From NCBI GenBank assembly GCA_013286385.1, contig JABDFU010000010.1, forward strand, positions 11,306-61,428: 50,123 nucleotides of DNA, written 5' to 3'. Below, piece by piece: positions 36,514 to 46,219 of the stretch (within the stretch, counting starts at the first letter, position 1; every line of letters starts with the position of its first letter). The notes under the pieces are model-generated. The model did not search any database, was not told the origin of the DNA, and worked only from the letters and a program-made list of their open reading frames with translations. Made by a program: the position numbers and the translations under genes. Origin of the DNA: Bacteroidota bacterium (GTDB taxonomy: Bacteria > Bacteroidota > Bacteroidia > JABDFU01).

Positions 36514-37668
36514 TTAGCTATTATTCAAATGCTTAACTATTTCACTAGAGATAAATTCCGCCGCTTTTCCGTCGCCAAAAAGCGGCGGATACCGGAGGTC
36601 AGGATGATTCATAAACCAACTGTATGCACTTTCTATGCGATGTTGGTCTGCATCAGCGATTATGGCACTTTTGCATTCGACCAATTCTACCCATTCGGTT
36701 TCACTTCTAAGTATTATACAAGGTTTTTTAAAAAAGAAGGCCTCTTTCTGAACTCCTCCGGAATCGGTCAGCACCAGACTGCAGTTTTTTTCAAGGGCAA
36801 TCATTTCTAAAAAGGAAACGGGAGGGTTGATGCAAATTTCAGAAGTGCTTTTCAATTTTTGCCAAAGACGGTCTCCCAGGTTTTTTTCGAGCGATTTTGA
36901 AGTACGCGGATGTAGAGGAAGAATCAGTTGCGTTTTGTATTCCTTCACCAGATGAATCATCGAGTTGAAAAGCGCAGAGAGGCGTTTGGGGTTATCTGTA
37001 TTGTTGTCCCGGTGAATCGTAGCTAAAATGAAATTGCCTTTTTGAAGACCCAGGTTTTCGATCCAGGGTGTTTTTTTTTCGGCCAGTGTTGAAAAATACA
37101 GACTGTTGTCGTACATCACATCTCCCGAGTGGTAGATTTTCGGATTGTCAGCAGAATAGGGTGCAAGTGGATTTTCGTCGTATCCTTCCTTGACAAGGTT
37201 TTCAAAACCCGCTTTTGTAGGTGAAAACAACAGGGTGGAAACGTGGTCTGTTAGGATACGGTTTATTTCCTCTGGCATAGCCTTGTTAAAGGATCTCAGC
37301 CCTGCCTCAATATGCACTACCGGTATGTGGATTTTAGAGGCTGCAATGCTTCCGGCCAAAGTGGAATTGGTGTCGCCGTATAGGATTAGCGCAGCAGGTT
37401 TTTCTTTCAGCAGAATTTCTTCGATTCCTGAAATCATTACTGCGGTTTGTTTGCCGTGTGAACCAGAGCCTACCTGAAGATTGTAATCGGGTTGTGGAAT
37501 TCCAAGTTCATTGAAAAACACCTGACTCATATTATCGTCGTAGTGTTGTCCGGTATGCACGATTATTTCTTTCAGCTGATTTGCGTAGTGATTTTTTATC
37601 GCCCTGCTCAATGCGGCAGCTTTGATGATCTGTGGGCGTGCGCCTATAACGGTTAGTAATTTAAACAT
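36514..37668 (-). CDS. wecB: UDP-N-acetylglucosamine 2-epimerase (non-hydrolysing)
   Basis: A 384-residue protein of normal length with VIGARPQIIKAAAL, HTGQHYDDNMS, HIEAGLRSFN and TDSGGVQKEAFFF motifs. The Q in GARPQ is seen in the WbpI-type subgroup acting on modified UDP-GlcNAc, so the exact substrate is open. It supplies N-acetylmannosamine-type sugars for surface polysaccharide. It follows pheT on the same strand but no other polysaccharide gene is adjacent. Confidence 0.92.
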   Translation of the reverse strand: MFKLLTVIGARPQIIKAAALSRAIKNHYANQLKEIIVHTGQHYDDNMSQVFFNELGIPQPDYNLQVGSGSHGKQTAVMISGIEEILLKEKPAALILYGDTNSTLAGSIAASKIHIPVVHIEAGLRSFNKAMPEEINRILTDHVSTLLFSPTKAGFENLVKEGYDENPLAPYSADNPKIYHSGDVMYDNSLYFSTLAEKKTPWIENLGLQKGNFILATIHRDNNTDNPKRLSALFNSMIHLVKEYKTQLILPLHPRTSKSLEKNLGDRLWQKLKSTSEICINPPVSFLEMIALEKNCSLVLTDSGGVQKEAFFFKKPCIILRSETEWVELVECKSAIIADADQHRIESAYSWFMNHPDLRYPPLFGDGKAAEFISSEIVKHLNNS

Positions 37669-37739
37669 TCAGGGCTAAAATTTAAGCTCTCAATACTATT
37701 TTTCAAATATAACCTTAAAAACAGGAACCGGCATTGAAC

Positions 37740-38984
37740 TTATTCTGTTCTCAGCGCTTCAATCGGATCAAGTCTGGAAGCTTTAATGGCCGGATAAATT
37801 CCAGCTGTTATTCCAACGCCGACACAAAGCAGGATTCCTCCGGTCACCCAGCCCCAGGGAATTATAAAGCCAACCCCAAATTGCAGGGCAAGCAGATTTC
37901 CGGCAGATACCCCCAGCACTATCCCCAGAAGTCCGCCCAACTGACAAATGACAATGGCTTCAATCAAAAACTGCCTTCGTATAAAAAGCCGTGTTGCTCC
38001 AAGTGCCTTGCGCACGCCAATCTCACGGGTGCGCTCATTGACCGATACCAGCATGATGTTCATAAGTCCTATGGCAGCTCCCAGTAATGTTATAAAACCG
38101 ATAATGGTGGCTCCTATGGTTACTTTCTGGAGATTTTCAATGAGCATAAGGGCCAGATTGTCGCTTTTACTGAGATCAAAGTTGTCTTCCTTTCCGACAG
38201 GAATTCGACGGATTGTTCTCATGATCCCTGTGGCTTCAGCCAGGGATGCTTCCATGTAGGCTGCAGAGGGAGCAAGAACACTTATGGTGTAGGACATGTC
38301 GGAGGATGAAAAATCTTTTCGGGCTGAAGTAAGGGGAATCATTCCGATTTTGTCTCCGCCAAAACCGGAAGCATTTCCTTTTTCTTTCAGGACACCAATT
38401 ACTTTGTATTTTGCACTACCCACCGTGATTTCTTTGTTCAGGGCTGAATCGCTTTTTGCAAACAGTGCTTTTCGTGCATCCTGGCCCAGGAGAATTACGT
38501 TTGTTCCAAGGAGCAAATCCTGTGTTGAAAAATTTCTGCCCATTTCTATTTCGTAACCCGATGTGTTCAGGTAGAATTCATCAGCCCCCGTGATGCCAAT
38601 ATTGGGGTTGCTTTTTTGCGAGCGGTATTTCAAGGTAGCTATAGAGGAGGCTCTTACGGATATTGAACTCAGGGTGCCCGGGAACGCATATTGATTTTTA
38701 AATCGCTGCGCCTCTTCGTAACTGATCGTCTTATAGTTTTTGGGGCTGTTTCCGTTTTTTCCGAAACGAACATTGGATTCTTTGTTGCGGATGGTGAAGG
38801 TGTTGGCGCCCATGTTGGTGAATTTTCCGTTTATGGAGGATTTGATCACTTCGATTGACGTAAGTATGCCAACCAGGGCCATGATACCAATAGCAATGAT
38901 AAGGATTGTGAGTATGGTACGCAGCAACTGGCTGCGGATGGATTGAAAGGAAATGCGTATGTTTTCGAACAGCAGGCGGTTCAT
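37740..38984 (-). CDS. MacB-type ABC transporter permease
   Basis: I start at ATG 38984 (MNRLLFENIRISFQSIRSQ), giving 414 residues; the frame is open 345 bp further but that part is not coding-like. Residues 22-42 are TM1, 45-270 a MacB periplasmic core domain, and 285-414 an FtsX domain with three TM helices and ERTREIGVRKALGA. MacB/LolC-like permeases export lipoproteins, toxins or peptides. The ATPase gene is not adjacent. Confidence 0.93.
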   Translation of the reverse strand: MNRLLFENIRISFQSIRSQLLRTILTILIIAIGIMALVGILTSIEVIKSSINGKFTNMGANTFTIRNKESNVRFGKNGNSPKNYKTISYEEAQRFKNQYAFPGTLSSISVRASSIATLKYRSQKSNPNIGITGADEFYLNTSGYEIEMGRNFSTQDLLLGTNVILLGQDARKALFAKSDSALNKEITVGSAKYKVIGVLKEKGNASGFGGDKIGMIPLTSARKDFSSSDMSYTISVLAPSAAYMEASLAEATGIMRTIRRIPVGKEDNFDLSKSDNLALMLIENLQKVTIGATIIGFITLLGAAIGLMNIMLVSVNERTREIGVRKALGATRLFIRRQFLIEAIVICQLGGLLGIVLGVSAGNLLALQFGVGFIIPWGWVTGGILLCVGVGITAGIYPAIKASRLDPIEALRTE

Positions 38985-39065
38985 TTGATTCTGTTTCTTT
39001 CGGTATGCAGATTTCTGTATTTTTATGAAAGATAAGAACACATTTCGGAACTGTAAACTAAAAAG

Positions 39066-39227
39066 AAAAATGGAAAAGGAAATACGACGCCGATGACGAA
39101 AGCTGGTTTTGACGGCCATGTTTTCTGCGAAGTTCTGGAGGTACATCCTTTGAAACGGCTTTCGTATTCCCGGAAGGGGTGCCGGAAAAGGGAAGTGGAA
39201 GTCAAAAATCAGGAAGCGATTTGCTAA
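39066..39227 (+). pseudogene. SRPBCC (AHSA1-type) gene remnant
   Basis: A plus-strand frame from 39066 reads KNGKGNTTPMTKAGFDG then HVFCEVLEVHPLKRLSYS and loses similarity, ending at 39225-39227. The pattern matches the central strands of SRPBCC/AHSA1 ligand-binding proteins, which normally continue with WKGG. Both ends are missing and an in-frame stop lies just upstream. It sits in the permease-aconitase gap. Confidence 0.45.
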
Positions 39228-39304
39228 ACTTTCGAACGGCAATTGATCTGTTTTTTCCACGGTTTTGCTTTTGGGTTGGATGGGAGTAAATGTGAGAAAT
39301 TTGT

Positions 39305-39312
39305 TAATTTTG
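39305..39312 (+). promoter_or_regulatory. Candidate -7 element for aconitase
   Basis: TAATTTTG matches the Bacteroidota -7 consensus TAnnTTTG exactly, about 50 bp before the ATG. A -33 TTTG at the usual spacing is not evident, so the call is tentative. Confidence 0.35.
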
Positions 39313-39360
39313 TTCTCTAGTATTATCAAACCCAGTAGTTAACCAAAACTGAACGATTCT

Positions 39361-41628
39361 ATGGCTTTTGATGTTGAAATGATAAAGAAGGTGTATGCTG
39401 CGCTTCCTTCAAAAATAGCTGCCGCACGTAAACTGACAGGCAAACCGCTTACTCTTACCGAAAAGATACTATATGCTCACCTTTCTGAAGCTTTGCCGGC
39501 AAAACCCTATGAGAGGGCCAGGTCGTATGTGGATTTTAACCCGGATCGTGTGGCTATGCAGGATGCGACTGCTCAAATGGCGCTTTTGCAATTTATGCAG
39601 GCTGGCCGCCCTAAAGTGGCCGTGCCTTCAACTGTTCATTGTGACCACCTGATCACTGCCAAATCGGGAGCCAAAGCAGATTTGCAGCAGGCGATAAAAG
39701 TAAATGAGGAGGTTTATAATTTTCTTTCTTCTGTTTCCAATAAATACGGTATCGGTTTCTGGAAACCAGGCGCAGGTATCATTCACCAGGTTATTCTTGA
39801 AAATTATGCGTTTCCCGGTGGACTTATGATAGGAACCGATTCGCATACCGTGAATGCCGGGGGATTGGGTATGATTGCCATTGGTGTTGGCGGAGCGGAT
39901 GCCTGTGATGTGATGGCAGGGCTTCCCTGGGAGCTGAAGATGCCCAAGTTAATCGGCGTGAAACTGACTGGAAAATTAAGCGGATGGACGTCCTCAAAAG
40001 ATGTGATTTTGAAGGTTGCCGGTATTCTTACCGTGAAGGGTGGAACGGATGCGATTGTTGAATATTTTGGAGAGGGGGCGGATTCGCTTTCCTGCACAGG
40101 AAAGGGCACCATCTGCAATATGGGAGCTGAAATCGGTGCTACCACATCGGTGTTTTGTTACGACCAGAAAATGAGCTCTTACCTGAAAGGTACTGAGCGT
40201 AAAGAAATAGCTGAACTGGCCGATGGGGTAAAGGAGCATTTGCGCGGAGATCAAGAAGTGTATGAAAATCCTGCCTCGTATTTTGATCAGGTTATCGAGA
40301 TTAATCTTTCGGAGCTGGAGCCTTATGTGAACGGACCATTTACGCCTGATCTGGCCTGGCCGATTTCGAAGTTTTCAGCTGCGGTGAAGGAAAAAGGCTG
40401 GCCTGAAAAGCTGGATGTGGGACTGATTGGTTCCTGTACGAACTCTTCCTATGAGGACATTTCACGCTCGGCCTCACTGGCAAAGCAAGCTGTGGATAAA
40501 GGTCTGAAGGCCAAATCTGAATTTACAATAACTCCGGGTTCTGAAATGGTCAGGTTTACAGTCGAGCGGGACGGATTTCTGACTGTTTTTGATAAAATGG
40601 GAGGAGTAGTGCTTGCCAATGCCTGCGGACCTTGCATTGGACAATGGGCCAGACATACTGCGGATCTGAACCGGAAGAATTCGATCATCACCTCCTTTAA
40701 CCGGAATTTCGCTAAACGAAATGACGGGAATGCAAATACGCATGCTTTTGTAGCCTCCCCTGAGATTGTAACTGCTATGGTTCTTTCGGGGCACCTGAGT
40801 TTTAATCCGCTTACGGATTATCTGACCAATGAAAAGGGAGAAAAAGTAAAGCTGGAGGAGCCCAAAGGACTGGAGCTTCCTCCCAATGGTTTTGCGGTTG
40901 ACGATCCCGGATATCAGGCTCCTGCTGTGAACGGTGCAGGGGTTGAGGTGCTGGTTTCGCCAGGTTCAGAACGTCTGCAATTGCTTGATCCGTTTCCGGC
41001 ATGGGAAGGGACGGATCTGAAAGGACTGAAGTTACTGATCAAGGCCAAAGGCAAGTGCACGACCGATCATATTTCAATGGCCGGTCCATGGCTTAAGTAC
41101 CGCGGTCACCTGGACAATATTTCAAACAATATGCTGATCGGGGCAGTAAATGCCTTCACGGATAAAACCGATTCGGTTAAAAATCAGTTGACCGATGAAT
41201 ATCAAAGTGTACCGGCTGTTCAGCGTATGTACAAATCCAAAGACATCGGATCGGTAGTGGTAGGGGACGAGAATTACGGAGAAGGGTCTTCCAGAGAACA
41301 CGCGGCAATGGAGCCGCGTCACCTCGGTGTACGCGTAGTGCTTGTTAAATCCTTTGCCAGGATTCATGAAACCAATCTGAAGAAGCAGGGTATGCTGGCG
41401 CTGACATTCGCCAACAAAGAGGATTACAATAAGATTAAGGAAGATGATACTATTGATGTGATCGGATTAAAATCCTTTAGTCCCGGTGTTGCGTTAACAC
41501 TGGTCCTGAACCATGGTGATGGGGGAATTGAAGAGATCAAAGCGAATCACAGTTACAACGCTCAACAGATTGAATGGTTTAAGGCCGGGGGGGCATTGAA
41601 TATAATCAGGGCCGGGGTTGTAAAATAA
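39361..41628 (+). CDS. acnA: Aconitate hydratase
   Basis: A 755-residue mitochondrial-type aconitase. The 4Fe-4S ligands are C359 ([10 protein letters not shown]), C422 and C425 ([11 protein letters not shown]). The swivelling C-terminal domain has [15 protein letters not shown]. It isomerises citrate to isocitrate in the TCA and glyoxylate cycles. It stands alone with its own upstream region; the MsrB lipoprotein gene follows 29 bp later. Confidence 0.97.
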   Translation: MAFDVEMIKKVYAALPSKIAAARKLTGKPLTLTEKILYAHLSEALPAKPYERARSYVDFNPDRVAMQDATAQMALLQFMQAGRPKVAVPSTVHCDHLITAKSGAKADLQQAIKVNEEVYNFLSSVSNKYGIGFWKPGAGIIHQVILENYAFPGGLMIGTDSHTVNAGGLGMIAIGVGGADACDVMAGLPWELKMPKLIGVKLTGKLSGWTSSKDVILKVAGILTVKGGTDAIVEYFGEGADSLSCTGKGTICNMGAEIGATTSVFCYDQKMSSYLKGTERKEIAELADGVKEHLRGDQEVYENPASYFDQVIEINLSELEPYVNGPFTPDLAWPISKFSAAVKEKGWPEKLDVGLIGSCTNSSYEDISRSASLAKQAVDKGLKAKSEFTITPGSEMVRFTVERDGFLTVFDKMGGVVLANACGPCIGQWARHTADLNRKNSIITSFNRNFAKRNDGNANTHAFVASPEIVTAMVLSGHLSFNPLTDYLTNEKGEKVKLEEPKGLELPPNGFAVDDPGYQAPAVNGAGVEVLVSPGSERLQLLDPFPAWEGTDLKGLKLLIKAKGKCTTDHISMAGPWLKYRGHLDNISNNMLIGAVNAFTDKTDSVKNQLTDEYQSVPAVQRMYKSKDIGSVVVGDENYGEGSSREHAAMEPRHLGVRVVLVKSFARIHETNLKKQGMLALTFANKEDYNKIKEDDTIDVIGLKSFSPGVALTLVLNHGDGGIEEIKANHSYNAQQIEWFKAGGALNIIRAGVVK

Positions 41629-41657
41629 GTTCAAAGGGTCTTAACCTTTGTGATGGA

Positions 41658-42173
41658 ATGAAAACGCTATTATTAATTACCGGATTTTTATGGGCCTGTG
41701 CCGGCGACAGTACGAAGAGCGCCCAAACTGCCGGATCTTCGAAGGACAGCAGCAAATCAACTACAACCGTTATGACAGATACCGTTCATAAGACAGATGC
41801 CGATTGGAAAAAAATTCTCACTCCTGAGCAATACCGTGTGCTTAGGGAAAAAGGAACAGAAGCCCCGTACAGCGGAGAATACGAAAAGGTGTTTGTGCCC
41901 GGAACATACGTCTGTGCCGCATGCGGGAATGTGCTGTTTAAATCGGATACGAAATTTGATGCGGGTTGCGGGTGGCCCAGTTTTTACAGGGAAGCGGCCA
42001 AGGGGCACATTATTGAGACTCCTGATTATTCATTGGGAATGAAACGCATAGAAATCACCTGTGCCCGCTGCGGAGGGCACCTGGGGCATGTGTTTGATGA
42101 CGGTCCAAAGGAAACGGGGTTGCGGTACTGTGTGAATTCAGTTTCCCTGAAATTTATTCCGGACAAAAAATAG
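41658..42173 (+). CDS. msrB: Lipoprotein methionine-R-sulfoxide reductase
   Basis: A 171-residue protein. A lipobox-like LWAC (C14) suggests lipoprotein export, then a Ser/Thr-rich linker (15-45). The MsrB domain has zinc ligands C86, C89, C135 and C138, the GCGWPSFY motif and catalytic C158 (RYCVNSVSL). It repairs oxidised methionine in the envelope. The W at lipobox position -2 is unusual. Confidence 0.93.
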   Translation: MKTLLLITGFLWACAGDSTKSAQTAGSSKDSSKSTTTVMTDTVHKTDADWKKILTPEQYRVLREKGTEAPYSGEYEKVFVPGTYVCAACGNVLFKSDTKFDAGCGWPSFYREAAKGHIIETPDYSLGMKRIEITCARCGGHLGHVFDDGPKETGLRYCVNSVSLKFIPDKK

Positions 42174-42189
42174 GGATTAGCCAATAGGC

Positions 42190-42230
42190 CTGCCTGTGCC
42201 CTGCCTGCCATGCCTGCGGCAGGCAGGCAT
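42190..42230. repeat. GC-rich palindromic intergenic repeat
   Basis: Just after msrB, ATGCCTGC (42210-42217) and GCAGGCAT (42223-42230) form an 8-bp stem with a 5-nt loop, preceded by further TGCCTG units. TGCCTGCC/GGCAGGCA repeats resemble extragenic palindromes known from Bacteroidota. It may also stop transcription. Confidence 0.6.
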
Positions 42231-42290
42231 AAGCCATTCGTGTGGAAATTTGAAAATGCTTGTCCGACATTTACGTATTTCCTGATTTTC

Positions 42291-42323
42291 TTTTTGTGGA
42301 ATTAAAAGCTTGGCTTAATTTAA
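42291..42323 (+). promoter_or_regulatory. Bacteroidota-type promoter of GloVer gene
   Basis: TTTTTG at 42291-42296 is followed after 19 bp by TAATTTAA at 42316-42323, a good match to TTTG-N19-TAnnTTTG. The ATG is at 42365, leaving a short leader rich in A and C before it. Confidence 0.55.
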
Positions 42324-42364
42324 CGACCGGGTTTCAACCCAATTAAAAAACAAATACAACTCAA

Positions 42365-43504
42365 ATGAAAAACCTTTATTTTCTTATTCTTGCTTTCTTT
42401 TTTCTTATAGGAACAGGAAAAGCTCAGTTCAAAAAAGTAATGGATTGTAACTTCAAGTATGGAGATTATCCATGGGGGTCGCTGACCTTTTCCGGAAATA
42501 AATTGTATGGGATGGAATCCGAATCCGGAGCGAACTCAGGGGCGACCAGTTCCGGTACTATTTTTTCGATAAATCCGGATGGGAGCGGAATTAAAGATAT
42601 TTTCGATTTTGCTCCGGAAACGGGGTGTACCCCCAACGGTTCTTTGACGATTTCAGGGAGCATGATGTATGGAATGACTATGGTCGGAGGTAACGCTGAT
42701 CATCCTGGTGGCTGCCTATTTTCCATTCATACCGATGGTACTGGATTTAAAAAACTGGTGGAGTTTACAGGGGCTAATGGGTATAGCCCTCATGGATCTT
42801 TACTGCTTTCGGGAAATGTCCTGTATGGTATGACATATGGCGGAGGAGCCAATCAACAAGGGAATATCTTCTCTGTCAACACGGATGGAAGTGGTTTTAA
42901 GGTATTGTACGATTGCCCGGCTTATGAGGGAGGGATTTACCCTTTTGGGGATCTCATAATTTCCGGAAATATATTGTATGGAATGTTTTCTCAAAGCGCA
43001 AAAAATGGTGTTGGATGCATTTTTTCCATTCATACGGATGGTACAAACTATAAAGACATTTTCGATTTCGATAGCAAAAACGGAGGACATCCCCTTGGTT
43101 CATTAACTCTTTCGGGAAATGTATTGTATGGCATGACGGAACGGGGTGGTGCCGGAGAAATGGGCTGTGTTTTTTCTGTTCATACTGATGGAAGCAGTTA
43201 CAAAGACCTTCTTGATTTCAATGGGCTAAATAATGGTGCTCATCCTGCGGGTTCTTTGTTGCTTTTGGGTAGTGTATTGTATGGTATTACCTATGATGGA
43301 GGAGAACGCAACGATGGCAACATTTTTTCAATTCATACCGATGGCAGCGGATATGTAAATCTTCATAGCTTTGATTACAATGATGGGGCCAGTCCCCGCG
43401 GAAATCTTGTACTTGCCGGAAATACATTGTTCGGGACGGCTCAAAGCGGTGGAGGGGGATTGGGGAGCCTGTTCTCCTATCAACTCTCTAACCCGGTGAA
43501 ATAG
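42365..43504 (+). CDS. Secreted GloVer-repeat protein
   Basis: A 379-residue protein with a signal peptide ending near residue 20 (GTGKAQ). It then has seven repeats of about 50 residues, each with G.L..SGN.LYGMT followed by G.IFS..TDGS (first at 38-50). This is the GloVer repeat. Seven repeats of this size would suit a seven-bladed propeller, which is inference. No T9SS C-terminal domain is present, and it ends shortly after the last repeat. It precedes a T9SS protease gene. Confidence 0.9.
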   Translation: MKNLYFLILAFFFLIGTGKAQFKKVMDCNFKYGDYPWGSLTFSGNKLYGMESESGANSGATSSGTIFSINPDGSGIKDIFDFAPETGCTPNGSLTISGSMMYGMTMVGGNADHPGGCLFSIHTDGTGFKKLVEFTGANGYSPHGSLLLSGNVLYGMTYGGGANQQGNIFSVNTDGSGFKVLYDCPAYEGGIYPFGDLIISGNILYGMFSQSAKNGVGCIFSIHTDGTNYKDIFDFDSKNGGHPLGSLTLSGNVLYGMTERGGAGEMGCVFSVHTDGSSYKDLLDFNGLNNGAHPAGSLLLLGSVLYGITYDGGERNDGNIFSIHTDGSGYVNLHSFDYNDGASPRGNLVLAGNTLFGTAQSGGGGLGSLFSYQLSNPVK

Positions 43505-43654
43505 GATTTTAAAATGGAATGTTCGCCGGTGGCATGGATCACGCTCAGGGAGGGTTTTCTCCTTCGCAATTCAGAAATGAAAAACAGGATATATTTCCCG
43601 GGAAACAGGGAATGAAGAAGGTAGTCCGATTTTTACGAAAGAAGCCACATTCTG

Positions 43655-43686
43655 TTTGTTTTATTAAAAACGTTGGTTTACCTTCA
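43655..43686 (+). promoter_or_regulatory. Candidate promoter of subtilisin gene
   Basis: TTTG at 43655-43658, 20 bp, then TACCTTCA at 43679-43686 resembles the Bacteroidota -33/-7 pattern with an imperfect -7. It gives a leader of about 25 nt to ATG 43716 and supports that start over TTG 43695. Confidence 0.35.
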
Positions 43687-43715
43687 AGATTCAATTGATA
43701 TCAAAACATACTAAA

Positions 43716-46139
43716 ATGAAAGAAAAAATACAATTTGCATTTCTCGCGGTTTCTGTGATTTTGTCAGTAAATCAGAACTACGCCCAAAGAGTCCAGAAGG
43801 ACTATCAGGATGGGAAAATCATTTTTCAGATACGGGAAGATGCTCTGGTGTTTATTCCTGCCGATGCCAAGGGAGTCGTAGATATTGCAAAAGTGCAGTT
43901 CCTTTCAGAAATCAGTGCAAAGTACGGAATTGTCAATGTGATTCAAAAGCATCCGAAATCCAGTGGTGTTGCTTTACGGAAAACCTATGAAGTACAATTC
44001 AGAAATATCGCTGTGGCGGATGCTCTGGCCGCTGAACTTAGCGGCCTAAGTTTTATAAAGTATGCGGAAAAGAAGACCCTTCATCATCTTTTCTTTACTC
44101 CAAATGATTCTATTTACCCTAATCAATGGCATCTGCCGCAGATTAATGCAGCGGCAGCCTGGGGTATTGCCGTGGGGAGTCCTTCCATTGTAGTTGCGGA
44201 TGTTGATAATGCAGTCTGGACAGGCCATCCTGATCTTGCTGCCCATATTTCACCCAAATCCTATGACCTTGCGGATGGTGACAATGATCCCAGTCCTCCT
44301 GCAATGAATGCCGTCTGGCAGCATGGAACGCACACTTCAGGAATCATTGGAGCATCAACCGATAATACCATCGGTGTTGCTTCTATTGGATTTGGGGTTA
44401 CCATAATGGCCTTAAAAGTTACGCATGACACTTCTTTTCTCGTTTCAGGTGAGACCCCGGTAGAGTTTGGCGCGGAAGGAATTGTTTATGCTGCTGATTC
44501 AGGAGCAAGAGTTATCAACTGTTCCTGGGGCGGCTCTTCCTCTGCCTATACCCAAAGTGTTGTCGATTATGCTTTCAGCAAAGGCTGTCTGGTTGTAGCC
44601 GCAGCAGGAAATTCGGCTTCGAGCACTCCGAGTTATCCGGCCGCTTGCACGCATGCGATAGCAGTTGCATCTACCGGAAGCAATGATGTATTTTCTTATT
44701 TTTCTAACTATGGAAGCTGGATTACGGTTTGTGCTCCGGGAGAAAATATCTGGAGTACCATTCCCAATTTTGCCGGAACAAACAGTGGAATTCTGAATTA
44801 CGATTATTTGGAGGGAACCTCCATGTCTTCTCCATTGGTTGCTGGGCTCTGCGGATTGATGCTCTCACTTAATCCAAGTTTAACTCCGGAACAGGTTTTG
44901 AGTTGCCTTACCGGAAGCTGCACAAATATCAATTCTGTTTCCGGAAATTCAGGTTTTGTAGGCGAAATGGGAGCCGGAAGAATCAATGCACAGGCTGCGC
45001 TTCAGTGTGTTGCAGGAATATCAACACCACCCGTTGCCAATTTTATTGCCGATTTTGTTGCGGTTCCTCCCGGAACAAGTCTGAATTTTACTGACCTTTC
45101 AACGAATAATCCCACTTCCTGGAGCTGGACCTTTACCGGAGCTGCTACAACCAGTTCAGGAGTTCAGAATCCAAGCGGAATTGTATACAACACGCTGGGA
45201 TGCTGGCCGGTAACTCTGACCGTCAGTAATAGTTCAGGTACCAGTCCGGCAGTTACCAAAACCTGCTATATAACAGTTACCAACGGGCCCGTGGGATATG
45301 AGTGCGATACTATTTCAAATATTCCTTTACCCGTAAAAGTAGGGGAGTTGACGTATTATTCGGTTAAAAACGGTTCAACCTGGGGATATCTGACAGGAAC
45401 CAACAGTTATGGAGATGAGGCGAATTGTGATTTTTATTCAAGCGCCCCTCCGGCAGGTTTTCAAATCACAGGTGCTTTGGTTGCATTTGCAAAAGCGTAT
45501 GCAGGGAATTCAAGTCATACACTTTCTTTAACGGTATGGGATAACGAAGCGGGTTTTCCTACCAATGTACTTGCTAATAGAACGGTGCCCATCAATTCGA
45601 TTACAGCCGGGGATTGGAATGCCATTAACTTTGATAATCCGGTTAATGTTACAGGACCTTATTACTTAGGACTACAGTTTGATGCAACGGGTTCTCCGCT
45701 TGATACCGTAGTAATAGTCAGCACTTCAAGCAGTGAAGTTAAACCGTCGACTGCCTGGCTGAGGCTGAATAGTGGAATCTGGTATTCGGATTCTGCCGCA
45801 TTTAGTGGTATAATTATTTCACAGGCCATTGCTCCCATTCTTTGTCAGGAACTTGCGATTCCAACCGGAATTAAAGAAGCAACAACCGCTATCGGAATGA
45901 ATGTTTATCCCAATCCTTCCACAGGAGATGTGAATGTTTTGTTTCCGTCAGGATTTGATTCAAACCTGAGTCTTCGTGTGTACAATTCAATCGGAGAGTT
46001 GGTTGCCAAAGCGGACAGAGCCGATTTGCAGGGCGGACAGATAAATCTGAATCTGAGCGCGGAAAATGCGGGGATTTACTTTATTGAATGCCGGACGGAT
46101 AATGGGATGGAGGTTAAAAAGGTGGTGTTGGAAAGGTAG
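43716..46139 (+). CDS. T9SS-secreted subtilisin-like (S8) protease with PKD domain
   Basis: I start at ATG 43716, giving 807 residues, since it opens a clean signal peptide (KEKIQFAFLAVSVILS, cut near 24). A propeptide-like region leads to the S8 domain: Asp162/164 in VVADVDNAVW, His203 in HGTHTSG, oxyanion Asn in AAAGNSAS, and Ser369 in GTSMSSP. A PKD domain follows (PPVANFIADFVAVPPGTSLNF), then a beta-rich domain. A type A T9SS sorting domain ends the protein (NVYPNPSTGDVNVLFP, then AGIYFIECRTDNG). It is a probable surface or secreted protease. Confidence 0.95.
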   Translation: MKEKIQFAFLAVSVILSVNQNYAQRVQKDYQDGKIIFQIREDALVFIPADAKGVVDIAKVQFLSEISAKYGIVNVIQKHPKSSGVALRKTYEVQFRNIAVADALAAELSGLSFIKYAEKKTLHHLFFTPNDSIYPNQWHLPQINAAAAWGIAVGSPSIVVADVDNAVWTGHPDLAAHISPKSYDLADGDNDPSPPAMNAVWQHGTHTSGIIGASTDNTIGVASIGFGVTIMALKVTHDTSFLVSGETPVEFGAEGIVYAADSGARVINCSWGGSSSAYTQSVVDYAFSKGCLVVAAAGNSASSTPSYPAACTHAIAVASTGSNDVFSYFSNYGSWITVCAPGENIWSTIPNFAGTNSGILNYDYLEGTSMSSPLVAGLCGLMLSLNPSLTPEQVLSCLTGSCTNINSVSGNSGFVGEMGAGRINAQAALQCVAGISTPPVANFIADFVAVPPGTSLNFTDLSTNNPTSWSWTFTGAATTSSGVQNPSGIVYNTLGCWPVTLTVSNSSGTSPAVTKTCYITVTNGPVGYECDTISNIPLPVKVGELTYYSVKNGSTWGYLTGTNSYGDEANCDFYSSAPPAGFQITGALVAFAKAYAGNSSHTLSLTVWDNEAGFPTNVLANRTVPINSITAGDWNAINFDNPVNVTGPYYLGLQFDATGSPLDTVVIVSTSSSEVKPSTAWLRLNSGIWYSDSAAFSGIIISQAIAPILCQELAIPTGIKEATTAIGMNVYPNPSTGDVNVLFPSGFDSNLSLRVYNSIGELVAKADRADLQGGQINLNLSAENAGIYFIECRTDNGMEVKKVVLER

Positions 46140-46219
46140 CAGCCTACTGAACTTTCATATCCTGCCGGTGTTTTGCCGTCGGAATGCATAAGTCGGGTAG
46201 CTGCATCTTCGTTGAAGGC

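Noticed and set aside
38985-39329. N-terminal extension of the MacB-type permease
   Set aside because: The family begins at MNRLLFENIRISFQS; the extra 115 residues are compositionally odd and overlap the SRPBCC remnant.
43695-43715. TTG start of the subtilisin gene
   Set aside because: ATG 43716 gives a clean signal peptide and fits the promoter candidate.
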